A program made the position numbers and the translations under genes. From positions 1-64,000 of the forward strand of contig NZ_JAGXBY010000009.1 of NCBI RefSeq assembly GCF_018310345.1: a stretch of 64,000 bases of DNA, written 5' to 3'. This document shows, in pieces, positions 1-7,830 of the stretch (within the stretch, counting starts at the first letter, position 1; each line of letters opens with the position of its first letter). The stretch is from Ornithinibacillus massiliensis (GTDB lineage: Bacteria > Bacillota > Bacilli > Bacillales > Amphibacillaceae). The notes under the pieces were generated by a model that did no database searches, was not told the DNA's origin, and saw only the letters and a program-made list of their open reading frames with translations.

Positions 1-2
1 TA

Positions 3-37
3 CTGAAAGTAGCAGGCATCCGCCAGCTACTTTCAGA
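3..37. other. Perfect hairpin upstream of glpP
   Basis: CTGAAAGTAGC and its exact reverse complement GCTACTTTCAG flank a 13-nt loop. No T-run follows, so it does not look like a terminator by itself. It could be the end of an upstream transcription unit outside the window, or an RNA or protein binding structure. Confidence 0.5.
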
Positions 38-57
38 GAAAAATCGAACAACTCGAA

Positions 58-106
58 AAGGCAAGGGAGAAATACGACTCGTTTTTCTCCCTTGCCTTAT
101 TTTTTA
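58..106 (+). terminator. Rho-independent terminator or attenuator upstream of glpP
   Basis: The arms AAGGCAAGGGAGAA and TTCTCCCTTGCCTT pair around a short loop and are followed by ATTTTTT, a textbook intrinsic terminator. It probably ends the gene to the left of the window. Because GlpP is an antiterminator, it might instead be a controllable leader terminator for glpP-glpK, but the 70 nt before glpP show no obvious alternative structure. Confidence 0.8.
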
Positions 107-177
107 GGACTTATGGGACAGCCCCATTATTATATTATTTATATACTGGCGATAGGGATGAAGAAAGAGGTGATTTG

Positions 178-744
178 TTGAATTTTAAAGGGCAAGCAAT
201 TATACCGGTAATTGGAGAAATAAAGGACATTGATAAATTCCCAGATTATAATTATACGTATTTTGCAGTATTAAATGCTCATATATCTCGATTGAAACCG
301 ATTTTTCAATTCGCTAAGCAGCATAAGAAACAATTATTACTTGATATCGATTTAGTTCAGGGATTAAAGTCTGATGAATATGCTACAGAATATATTTGTC
401 AGGAGTACAAACCCTTAGGTATTATCTCGACAAAGCCAAATGTTATTATGAAAGCGAAACAAAAAGGGGTTCAGACTTTTCAACGAATATTTTTGTTGGA
501 CTCGAAGTCGATTGAAAGAAGTAGTAAATTAATAGAACGAACTGATCCAGACTATATTGAATTACTTCCTGGTGTTGTCCCTAAGATCATACGTCAATTT
601 AGTCAACAGACCAATAAAGAAATAATCGCTAGTGGATTTATTGAAACCGTTGAAGAGGTACAACAGGCAATAGATGCAGGTGCAACAACTATTACGACTT
701 CAAGTAAAGAACTTTGGGATTATTATAATCCTACTTCCGACTAG
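178..744 (+). CDS. glpP: Glycerol uptake operon antiterminator GlpP
   Basis: GlpP is an mRNA-binding antiterminator that, with glycerol-3-phosphate, lets transcription pass leader terminators of glycerol genes. The 188-residue protein matches the family in length. It has the TIM-barrel-like GlpP pattern: VIGEIKDID near the N-terminus, LLDIDLVQGL around 55-65, IISTKPN near 85, YIELLPGVVP around 125-135 and the phosphate-loop-like IASGFIET near 150. Two in-frame TTG codons occur (175 and 178). The ribosome binding site AGAGGTGA at 166-173 gives better spacing to 178. glpK follows after 48 nt, so the two genes are likely cotranscribed. The glycerol facilitator gene glpF, which precedes glpK in B. 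subtilis, is absent here. Confidence 0.93.
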   Translation: MNFKGQAIIPVIGEIKDIDKFPDYNYTYFAVLNAHISRLKPIFQFAKQHKKQLLLDIDLVQGLKSDEYATEYICQEYKPLGIISTKPNVIMKAKQKGVQTFQRIFLLDSKSIERSSKLIERTDPDYIELLPGVVPKIIRQFSQQTNKEIIASGFIETVEEVQQAIDAGATTITTSSKELWDYYNPTSD

Positions 745-792
745 TGTTTCATGTTGCAATTAAAGAGAGAGGAATAAAGAGGGGATTTCGAA

Positions 793-2283
793 ATGGATAC
801 ATATATATTAGCAATTGATCAAGGTACTACTAGTTCACGTGCCATTATTTTTAATAAACAAGGAGAAATTGTACATATAGCCCAAAAGGAGTTCAATCAA
901 TATTTTCCAAAGCAGGGCTGGGTAGAGCATGATGCGAATGAAATATGGGCATCGGTGCTATCTGTCATCGCTACATCCCTAGTAGAATCAAATATCAAAC
1001 CAGAACAAATAGCTGGAATTGGCATTACGAACCAACGGGAAACAACTGTAGTCTGGGATAAAAATACTGGAATTCCGGTATATCATGCTATCGTTTGGCA
1101 ATCACGTCAAACAGAAGCAATCTGTCAGGAATTAAAAGATAATGGCTATGAGAATCTAATTAGAGAAAAAACGGGTCTATTAGTGGATCCATACTTCTCT
1201 GGAACGAAGGTAAAGTGGATCTTAGATCATGTTGAAGGAACGAGGGAAAGAGCAGAAAAGGATGAGCTATTATTTGGAACAATCGACACATGGCTAATCT
1301 GGAAATTCACTGGTGGAAAAGTTCATGTAACAGATTATTCCAATGCCTCTCGTACGATGATGTTTAATATTCATGAATTAATATGGGATGAAGAATTATT
1401 AGATATGTTAACTATTCCTCAATCCATGCTACCAGAAGTTCGTTCCTCATCCGAGGTTTATGGAACGACAGACAATTATCATTTATTTGGGCAAAATGTC
1501 CCAATTGCAGGTGTGGCAGGTGACCAGCAGGCAGCTTTATTTGGTCAGGCATGCTTTCAAGAAGGAATGGTTAAAAATACATATGGTACCGGTTGCTTTA
1601 TGTTAATGAATACCGGTGAGCGTGCGGTTCAATCTAAGCATGGATTATTAACGACGATAGCTTGGGGGATTGACGGAAAGGTAGAATACGCTCTAGAGGG
1701 AAGTATCTTTGTTGCGGGTTCAGCTATTCAATGGTTACGGGATGGAATGCGTATGTTTCAAAATGCTGCTGACAGTGAAACATATGCTACACGGGTTTCC
1801 TCAACAGAAGGAGTCTATGTAGTGCCCGCGTTTGTAGGATTAGGTACGCCTTATTGGGATAGTGATGCACGTGGTGCGGTATTTGGCTTGACTCGTGGAA
1901 CAACAAAAGAGCATTTTATTCGGGCTACACTAGAGTCACTAGCATATCAAACGAAAGATGTATTGACCTCTATGCTTAAAGATTCTGGAATATCTTTACA
2001 ATCATTACGAGTAGATGGTGGTAGTGTTAAGAATGATTTCCTGATGCAATTCCAAAGTGATATTTTAAATGTTCCTGTTGAACGACCTTTTATAAAGGAG
2101 ACAACAGCATTAGGGGCAGCATATTTAGCTGGTTTAGCGGTAGGATTCTGGGAAAGTAAAGAAGAAATTGCATCCCAATGGAATTATGATATCGTATTCG
2201 AACCGCAAATGGAAGAATCGAAAAGAGAGAACCTATATAAAGGATGGAAAAAGGCAGTACAAGCAACGATGAATTATAAATAA
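793..2283 (+). CDS. glpK: Glycerol kinase
   Basis: Phosphorylates glycerol to sn-glycerol-3-phosphate with ATP in the cytoplasm; a FGGY-family sugar kinase of 496 residues, the usual length. Visible motifs are the N-terminal phosphate-binding AIDQGTTSSRA (7-17), GITNQRET (77-84), the IDTWLIWKFTGG segment (164-175) and GDQQAALFGQ (243-252). His230 lies in the YHLFGQ segment and corresponds to the histidine that HPr phosphorylates in Firmicutes glycerol kinases (established family knowledge), so PTS control of activity is likely. The start ATG follows AGAGGGG with good spacing. It follows glpP directly and is closed by a terminator about 45 nt downstream. Confidence 0.97.
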   Translation: MDTYILAIDQGTTSSRAIIFNKQGEIVHIAQKEFNQYFPKQGWVEHDANEIWASVLSVIATSLVESNIKPEQIAGIGITNQRETTVVWDKNTGIPVYHAIVWQSRQTEAICQELKDNGYENLIREKTGLLVDPYFSGTKVKWILDHVEGTRERAEKDELLFGTIDTWLIWKFTGGKVHVTDYSNASRTMMFNIHELIWDEELLDMLTIPQSMLPEVRSSSEVYGTTDNYHLFGQNVPIAGVAGDQQAALFGQACFQEGMVKNTYGTGCFMLMNTGERAVQSKHGLLTTIAWGIDGKVEYALEGSIFVAGSAIQWLRDGMRMFQNAADSETYATRVSSTEGVYVVPAFVGLGTPYWDSDARGAVFGLTRGTTKEHFIRATLESLAYQTKDVLTSMLKDSGISLQSLRVDGGSVKNDFLMQFQSDILNVPVERPFIKETTALGAAYLAGLAVGFWESKEEIASQWNYDIVFEPQMEESKRENLYKGWKKAVQATMNYK

Positions 2284-2328
2284 CGTTCGTCATGGGAATA
2301 AGCTTTATTAGTTCGAAAAAAATATATC

Positions 2329-2382
2329 TGAACTCACATTGGCAATTCGTCTCGTATGAATTACCGTGTGAGTTTTTTTATG
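2329..2382 (+). terminator. Terminator of glpP-glpK
   Basis: AACTCACA pairs with TGTGAGTT, with inner pairing AATTC/GAATT, followed by a run of seven T. Position directly after glpK supports it. Confidence 0.8.
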
Positions 2383-2400
2383 TGAAAACGAGGAAAAGAT

Positions 2401-2431
2401 TTGCGAAAATTCATAAACATGATATCATAAT
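2401..2431 (+). promoter_or_regulatory. Candidate sigma-A promoter for the SPFH gene
   Basis: TTGCGA at 2401 is followed after 16 nt by TATCAT (2423-2428), overlapping CATAAT. It sits 40 nt before the ribosome binding site. Only the sequence match supports it. Confidence 0.4.
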
Positions 2432-2470
2432 GATATAAGAACGATATTTATTAAAAAGGTGGGATTTGTT

Positions 2471-3325
2471 ATGAGTGGGATTAAAGAGAAAAATGCTTGG
2501 GTAATGAATGGTTATCTTGGGATTCTTGTCATTGCAGGGTTAATTGCCGGAACGGTATTTAGCTTTGTAGAGGAGCAATTTATCCTTGGTGGAATTTTGA
2601 TTGTGTTAGCTATTGTGCTAGGATCTGGTATAACTATGATTCAACCTAATCAATCTGTCGTTGTTATTTTTCTTGGTAGATATATGGGGACAATAAGACG
2701 GGAAGGGATTGTACTGACGATTCCATTTACTGTACGAAAAACTATCTCGCTTCGTGTGCGAAATTTTAACAGCAATAGATTAAAGGTAAATGATGTTAAT
2801 GGGAATCCAATCGAAATCGCAGCAGTAATTGTATTTAAAGTTATTGATGCAGCAAAAGCTGTTTTCGATGTAGACCGTTATGAACAATTTGTTGAAATCC
2901 AAAGTGAAACAGCTATCCGTGCTGTAGCAACAAAGTATCCTTATGACAATTTTGAGGTTGATGAATTAACATTAAGGGGAAATGCAGAAGAAGTTTCCAC
3001 GGAGTTAACGGAAGAATTACAAGAAAGATTACGTGTGGCAGGTGTTGAGGTTATTGAGGCAAGGTTAACCCATTTAGCATACTCTACTGAAATCGCCCAA
3101 GCGATGCTTCAAAGACAGCAGGCAAGTGCCATTATTTCTGCTCGAAAACAGATTGTCGATGGTGCAGTGGGTATGGTACAGGATGCGATTGAACGACTTG
3201 AAAAAGAAGGTATTGTAGATTTAGATGATGAGCGTAGAGTTGCTATGATTAATAACCTTCTTGTTTCTATTGTATCAGACCACGGCACACAGCCAGTCAT
3301 TAATACAGGTTCACTATACCAATAG
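2471..3325 (+). CDS. SPFH (band 7/stomatin-like) membrane protein
   Basis: The protein has 284 residues, with two hydrophobic segments near the N-terminus (about 11-30 and 36-56), then an SPFH/band 7 domain beginning around QSVVVIFLGRYMGTIRREGI, and a helical tail (YEQFVEIQSETAIRAVATKYPYDN onward) typical of scaffold assemblies. SPFH proteins oligomerise at membranes, and several Bacillus members relate to membrane microdomains; the specific role here is unknown. An upstream GTG at 2459 is in frame, but AAGGTGGG at 2455-2463 fits ATG 2471. A small ribbon-helix-helix gene follows 9 nt later, so the pair probably forms an operon. Confidence 0.88.
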   Translation: MSGIKEKNAWVMNGYLGILVIAGLIAGTVFSFVEEQFILGGILIVLAIVLGSGITMIQPNQSVVVIFLGRYMGTIRREGIVLTIPFTVRKTISLRVRNFNSNRLKVNDVNGNPIEIAAVIVFKVIDAAKAVFDVDRYEQFVEIQSETAIRAVATKYPYDNFEVDELTLRGNAEEVSTELTEELQERLRVAGVEVIEARLTHLAYSTEIAQAMLQRQQASAIISARKQIVDGAVGMVQDAIERLEKEGIVDLDDERRVAMINNLLVSIVSDHGTQPVINTGSLYQ

Positions 3326-3334
3326 AGAAGTGAT

Positions 3335-3511
3335 ATGATGAAGAAAAAGAATTTCCCATTACGCATTGACCCGAAACTGTACGATGCCCTTGAAACTTGG
3401 GCTAACGACGAATTTCGCAGTGTCAATAGTCATATTGAGTTTTTGCTTAGAGAGGCTATGAAAAAGGCAGGAAGACTACCGAAGAAACAGGAAAATAGTG
3501 AAGGGGAATAA
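3335..3511 (+). CDS. Small ribbon-helix-helix (Arc-like) DNA-binding protein
   Basis: This is a 58-residue basic protein. Its N-terminal part FPLRIDPKLYDALETWA followed by FRSVNSHIEFLLREAM matches the Arc/MetJ ribbon-helix-helix pattern: a short beta strand, helix A, and a helix B with the N-S-x-I-E-x-L-L signature. It lies 9 nt behind the SPFH gene, with the AGAAGTGA ribosome binding site overlapping that gene's 3' flank. Start ATG 3335 or 3338 cannot be separated. The tight linkage suggests it regulates the operon or is functionally tied to the SPFH protein; this is inference. A terminator follows immediately. Confidence 0.8.
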   Translation: MMKKKNFPLRIDPKLYDALETWANDEFRSVNSHIEFLLREAMKKAGRLPKKQENSEGE

Positions 3512-3517
3512 GATTGA

Positions 3518-3550
3518 GAAGGAGCCTTTAAATTAAGGCTCCTTTTCTTA
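3518..3550 (+). terminator. Terminator after the SPFH/RHH pair
   Basis: AAGGAGCCTT pairs with AAGGCTCCTT around a short AT loop, ending in TTTTC. Array 1 begins about 90 nt past it. Confidence 0.8.
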
Positions 3551-3642
3551 TATAGAAAGACATGTAGAACGCCACAGCGTTTTAAACTTTGGTGTTTTTA
3601 TATTAGGTGAGGTGCGTGAAATTCTGTAAAAGTTAACATTTT

Positions 3643-3854
3643 CGCGCGATATACAATCAATTTCGCGCGAGTTTCATTAAAAAACGCGCGACGTTTAGTA
3701 TAAATCGCGCGACAGATAAAGTCTCGCGCGATTTTTGGGGAAGGCCGCGCGAAATTCATGGGAGCCCGCGCGAAAATAGGAATCCTCGCGCGATTTTTGA
3801 GGTAGTTCGCTCGAAAATTAAGGACCCTCGCGCGAAACCAGGAATTCCGCGTGA
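3643..3854. repeat. Array 1: CGCGCGA motif repeated every about 21 bp (11 units)
   Basis: CGCGCGA, usually within the palindrome TCGCGCGA, starts at 3643, 3664, 3685, 3706, 3725, 3746, 3767, 3787, 3808 (one mismatch), 3829 and 3848 (one mismatch). Intervals are 21,21,21,19,21,21,20,21,21,19. The 12-14 nt between motifs differ from unit to unit. No reading frame with a start and ribosome binding site spans it. Array 2 is a near-identical copy exactly 2688 bp downstream. Function is unknown. Confidence 0.9.
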
Positions 3855-3962
3855 AACTAGGAACAGAGAAGGTTCGTCAGTGCCCTTAAAGTGCGTTCAG
3901 CACTGAAGTTAATCTAAGGGTAGGGGTGAAAAGAATATTAGTTAATCGAACGAAGAAATCAA

Positions 3963-4004
3963 GGAGGGGAGTAATGTCTTTCTGTAGTAACTCCCCTCCT
4001 TGTT
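3963..4004. other. Strong intergenic hairpin
   Basis: AAGGAGGGGAGT and ACTCCCCTCCTT form a 12-bp perfect stem around an 18-nt loop. No T-run follows on either strand, so a simple intrinsic terminator is not supported. It lies between array 1 and the small minus-strand gene. Confidence 0.6.
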
Positions 4005-4069
4005 GCTGCATTCTTTCATTGAATATATGGAGTTCATAAAGAGAACTTGAGACTTTTCACATGGGGATT

Positions 4070-4210
4070 CTACATATCTTCATTATCCTTATCTTGATAT
4101 TTACTGCTAGTTAATACTTGGGATAAGTTAGTTAACGCTGGATTTTTTTCCTGATTACTATAACTTTTCGTGTTTTTGTTGCACTGTTTCTTATTTTGTT
4201 GCTTTTCCAT
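4070..4210 (-). CDS. Small hydrophilic protein, 46 aa, unknown
   Basis: On the minus strand a strong ribosome binding site (TAAGGAGGG, 4220-4228) is placed 9 nt before an ATG. It opens a 46-codon frame encoding a Lys/Asn/Gln-rich protein (starts MEKQQNKKQCNKNTKSYS, ends NEDM). It has no membrane segment and a single Cys. Such composition occurs in small spore-associated proteins, but I do not recognise the family. The Shine-Dalgarno match is the main support. It lies within the interval bounded by arrays 1 and 2, opposite to metS. Confidence 0.55.
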   Translation of the reverse strand: MEKQQNKKQCNKNTKSYSNQEKNPALTNLSQVLTSSKYQDKDNEDM

Positions 4211-4330
4211 CTATATCAACCCTCCTTATCTTTATCTTTACCTAGAAATATGGAAGCTATGTTTTTGTAACTGTGAAAAAAACTATGCAAAACGAAACGT
4301 ATATGTCATAATAATAAAAATACTTTTAAC

Positions 4331-4622
4331 GGTGATGAAGAGGAAAGTAAATCAATTGTGTTTTCTCCCCAGAGAGCTTCGGTAGCTGAAAAGAAGCAGA
4401 AAATAGTTGATTGAAAATGGCCTTGGGGCTTCAGAGTCGACTTTTCATATTTGAAAATAGGCCCCTGACGAGATTTGGCACTCGTTACAAATGTCAGAGT
4501 ATAAGTGTGTATCTACACTCCGTACTTACTGAGGCTAATAATGTGAATTATTAGTGAATTAAGGTGGTAACACGAGCTAACCCTCGTCCTTAGACATTGT
4601 CTAGGGACGAGGGTTTTTTATT
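4331..4622 (+). promoter_or_regulatory. T-box riboswitch, methionine specifier
   Basis: A T-box leader: the stem I entry GATGAAGAGGAAAGTA near 4334, the CCAGAGAGCTTC loop region at about 4369, the specifier-loop segment TTGAAAATGG carrying ATG at 4417-4419, and the T-box AAGGTGGTAACACGAGC at 4561. It ends in a terminator stem CCCTCGTCC / GGGACGAGGG (4581-4614) with TTTTTT. The ATG specifier predicts binding of uncharged tRNA-Met and fits the methionyl-tRNA synthetase downstream. Confidence 0.92.
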
Positions 4623-4643
4623 TTTTTATGAGGAGGAAAAAGG

Positions 4644-6284
4644 ATGAGTATTTTTATTGGTGGCGCTTGGTCATATGCGAATGGTTCCTTGCATATTGGC
4701 CATCTTTCTAGCTTATTACCGGGAGATGTATTAGCACGGTATTATCGTTTAAAAGGAGAGGAGGTTTTATATGTTTCTGGAAGTGATTGCAATGGTACGC
4801 CAATAGCAATTAAAGCGAAACAACAAGGGGTAAAGCCAAAAGAGATTGCAGAAAAGTATCATAAAGAGTTTAAAGAGAGCTTTGATCAGTTAGGATTTTC
4901 GTATGATTGTTATACCCGAATGGACACGGGATTACATCATGAAGTGGTGCAAAAGGTTTTTCTACAACTGCTGGAAAAGGGTTGGCTTTATAAAAAGAAG
5001 GAGGAACAATGCTTCTGTGAAACATGTGAACAGTTCTTACCAGATCGATTTGTTGAGGGTACTTGTCCCCATTGTAATGCGGAGACTAGTGGAGATCAAT
5101 GTGATTATTGCTCTAATTTATTAAACCCAATTGAGTTTAGAAATAAAGCTTGTAAGACATGTGACGATGAACCAATTATAAAATCAACAGAACATTTTTA
5201 TTATAAATTAAGCTCGTTACAAAAAGAGATGGAAAAAATTATATCTGAAGCTAAGATAAATAAAACATGGAGAGAGAATGCGGTTCATTTATCAGGGCGT
5301 TATGTTAAAGAAGGATTGGTAGATCGAGCAGTTTCCAGAGACCTTCCAAACGGTGTACCGGTTCCAGTGGAGGGCTATGAAGAGAAGAAAATTTATGTCT
5401 GGATTGAGGCGGTAACAGGTTATTATTCAGCAAGTAAGAAGTGGGCTTTGGAAAACAAAAGAGACGAAGCGGAGTTTTGGAATGAAAACACGATTGCTTA
5501 TTATGTTCATGGCAAAGATAATGTTCCATTTCATTCGATTATTTGGCCAGCCATACTAAAGAGTATTAATAAAAATCCACTTCCTACCTATATAGTGTCT
5601 AATGAATTTGTAACGATGAGCAAAAGAAGCTATCGACTAGCGGAAACTGGGCTATATGGGTACCAGATTTGTTAAAACGATATCATCCCGACTCTATTCG
5701 ATACTTTTTAATTGCGAATGCTCCTGAAAGCAGGGATGCTGATTTTTCGTGGAGGGGAATTTATATACAGTCATAATAGCGAATTACTCGGTGCTTATGG
5801 GAACTTTGTAAATCGGACCTTAAAGTTTGTTGAAAAGTCATTTGATGGTGTAACACCAAATGGTCATGTGGATAATGCAGTAAAAGGAAAAATAGGTAAG
5901 CTTTATCAGGAAGTTGGAACGTTGATTGAGCAGGCACAATTTAAGCTAGCGATAGAAGCGGTATTTCATTGTATTCGCTTTGCTAATAAATACTTTGATA
6001 AACAAAAACCGTGGATTCAAGTGAAAGAAAATAGGAGAGCATGTGAAGATTCTCTCGCAACCTGTGTCTATATGATTGTTAATTTTGCTCAAGTGTTGTT
6101 TCCGTTTCTACCTTTTTCAAGTGAGGCTATACAAAGAATGTTAGGATTTAAGGGGGAAAAGTGGGGTGAAATACCGTATACAACGTTTACTCTAAGGAAG
6201 ATATACCCGTTATTTGAACGAATAGATGTGGAGCGAATTGAGGAAGAGGTTACTAGATTGAAGGAAAGCTCTGAAATTGCATAA
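4644..6284 (+). pseudogene. metS: Methionyl-tRNA synthetase (second-copy type), broken by two compensating frameshifts
   Basis: The frame from ATG 4644 (AGGAGG site upstream) encodes a class I MetRS: HIGH motif at residues 17-20, a zinc domain with four CxxC knuckles (CETC, CPHC, CDYC, CKTC), and EFVTMSK of the KMSKS loop. Just after MSK, at about 5622-5630, one base is missing, so the frame ends at 5675. The expected continuation (KLSTSGNWAIW, then DLLKRYHPDSIRYF) reads in another frame until an extra G at about 5753-5757 restores the first frame, ending at 6284. Repaired, the product is about 546 residues, lacking the C-terminal tRNA-binding domain of B. subtilis MetS, and its zinc domain resembles the MetRS2 class. 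Either a decayed duplicate or two sequencing indels. Confidence 0.85.
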
Positions 6285-6330
6285 GCTATATAGGGGTACG
6301 TATTGAACAAGGAGTCAATCTTATAAAACT

Positions 6331-6545
6331 CGCGCGATATACAATCAAATTCGCGCGAGTATCATAAAAAAACGCGCGACGTTTAGCATAAATCGCGCGA
6401 CAGATAAAGTCTCGCGCGATTTATGGGGAAGGCCGCGCGAAATTCATGGGAGCCCGCGCGAAAATAGGAATCCTCGCGCGATTTTTGAGGTAGTTCGCGC
6501 GAAAATTAAGGAATCTAGCGCGAAACCCAGGCCCCCGCGCAAACC
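6331..6545. repeat. Array 2: CGCGCGA motif repeated every about 21 bp, copy of array 1
   Basis: Motif starts are 6331, 6352, 6373, 6394, 6413, 6434, 6455, 6475, 6496, 6517 (AGCGCGA) and a degenerate unit at 6536. Intervals are identical to array 1, and spacers are nearly identical: by eye about nine differences over roughly 200 bp. The homology begins at the first motif and fades after the tenth unit, where array 2 becomes C-rich. It starts 47 nt after the metS stop. Confidence 0.9.
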
Positions 6546-6683
6546 CCGCGCCCCCCAAAAAAGCCAACATATAAATAAACTTTCGAATACACGTAAATCA
6601 CACTATAGCAACTATACTTTACTTAGATAATCGTAATAGATTAATATGGTAATATGTTGTGTAAGCAAGGAGTAGACAAAAAG

Positions 6684-7445
6684 ATGCAAACCATTAAAGT
6701 GCGTGATATTACCATTGGTGAAGGATTACCGAAAATAATCGTACCAATTGTAGGTAGTTCTGAGCAGGAACTAATGTCTGAGATAGAAAAAGTCATGGCC
6801 ATGGAGCCGGATATAATCGAGTGGAGAGCGGATACTTTTGAATTTGTAGAAGACTTACATTCGGTAATGAAAGCTCTTGGGAAAATAAGCGAATTAATAA
6901 AGAATGTGCCTTTGCTATTCACGTTTCGAACCATTCATGAGGGCGGTAATAAGGAAATACCATTAGAATATTATGAACAGCTAATGGTAAAAGTGATTCA
7001 ATCAAGAGTGGCTGATATGGTAGATTTCGAACTGTTCTTGGATGATATGATGGTAAAAAGACTAGTTTCCTCTGCAAAAGAAAATCAGGTGTATGTTGTA
7101 TTGTCTAATCACGATTTTCAAAAAACGCCTAAGAAGGAAGAAATTATCTCTCGTCTGATAGATATGCAAAATCTTGGGGCAGATATTCCGAAAATAGCGG
7201 TAATGCCGAAAAACAAGGAAGATGTTATTACCCTATTAGAGGTTACAAATATAATGAAGGAAAAATATGCCGATCGCCCATTCATTACCATCTCAATGGG
7301 AGGAGATGGATTAATAAGTAGGTTATCTTGTCACGTATTTGGTTCTGTAGCGACATTCGCTTCCGGTGTATCTGAGTCAGCACCAGGTCAAATACCGGTT
7401 TCAGAATTAAAAAAAGTATTAGCTATTATTCATAAATATAGTTAG
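6684..7445 (+). CDS. aroD: Type I 3-dehydroquinate dehydratase
   Basis: Catalyses the third step of the shikimate pathway, dehydrating 3-dehydroquinate to 3-dehydroshikimate by a Schiff-base mechanism. With ATG 6684 the protein is 253 residues and starts MQTIKVRDITIGEG, as family members do. An earlier ATG at 6654 lacks a ribosome binding site, while AAGGAG sits at 6667-6672. His143 (SNHDFQKTP) and the Schiff-base Lys170 (IPKIAVMP) fall at the positions known for the Salmonella/E. coli enzymes, and EWRAD and FTFRT motifs are present. It stands alone between array 2 and a terminator. Confidence 0.95.
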   Translation: MQTIKVRDITIGEGLPKIIVPIVGSSEQELMSEIEKVMAMEPDIIEWRADTFEFVEDLHSVMKALGKISELIKNVPLLFTFRTIHEGGNKEIPLEYYEQLMVKVIQSRVADMVDFELFLDDMMVKRLVSSAKENQVYVVLSNHDFQKTPKKEEIISRLIDMQNLGADIPKIAVMPKNKEDVITLLEVTNIMKEKYADRPFITISMGGDGLISRLSCHVFGSVATFASGVSESAPGQIPVSELKKVLAIIHKYS

Positions 7446-7528
7446 CATAATTTTTCAACTAAACGAAGGCTAACCAGACTGCACTCATAAGGTAAATTCA
7501 TATTGATTTAGCAAATTAATGTAAAGTA

Positions 7529-7562
7529 GTAACACTTTTCCTTATGGAAGAGTGTTTTTTTA
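7529..7562 (+). terminator. Terminator after aroD
   Basis: AACACTTTTCC pairs imperfectly with GGAAGAGTGTT around TTAT, followed by a T-run. Confidence 0.75.
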
Positions 7563-7579
7563 TCGTGATAAGAATGTAT

Positions 7580-7750
7580 AAGCAGAGATGTCTAGTTCCG
7601 GGAGCCTGAGACTAGTAGACTTCCCTCAACTCTGTACGATAAGTCAACATCACCTCCCTACGGTCGTTGTATTTCCTTTATCTGCTACGGCTTAGTCAGT
7701 CTGTACGGCTCAAAGCGGACGCACTAAGCTTTTCTATTGCTCTAAACAGG
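7580..7750. repeat. Probable dispersed intergenic sequence, no gene
   Basis: This 385-nt gap between aroD and the sigma gene has no credible frame. Its middle is more GC-rich than the surroundings and contains segments such as ACCTCCCTACGGTCGTTGT and CTGTACGGCTCAAAGCGG, which resemble intergenic repeats I associate with Bacillaceae genomes. There is no second copy in the window, so the repeat call rests on resemblance only. Confidence 0.35.
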
Positions 7751-7830
7751 GGCATGCTATAATTTTTTACAGATATGTTGCAACTTAATTTAAACTAGTA
7801 GCATCTAAGTATCAGAAAGGGGGAGCCAGC

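Noticed and set aside
3643..3854. CRISPR array
   Set aside because: The repeated unit is only 7-8 bp, with 12-14 bp between; two arrays share the same spacers and no cas genes are present.
4170..4385. 71-codon plus-strand frame with aromatic N-terminus
   Set aside because: It lies opposite the small minus-strand gene and inside the T-box leader; no ribosome binding site and an unlikely composition.
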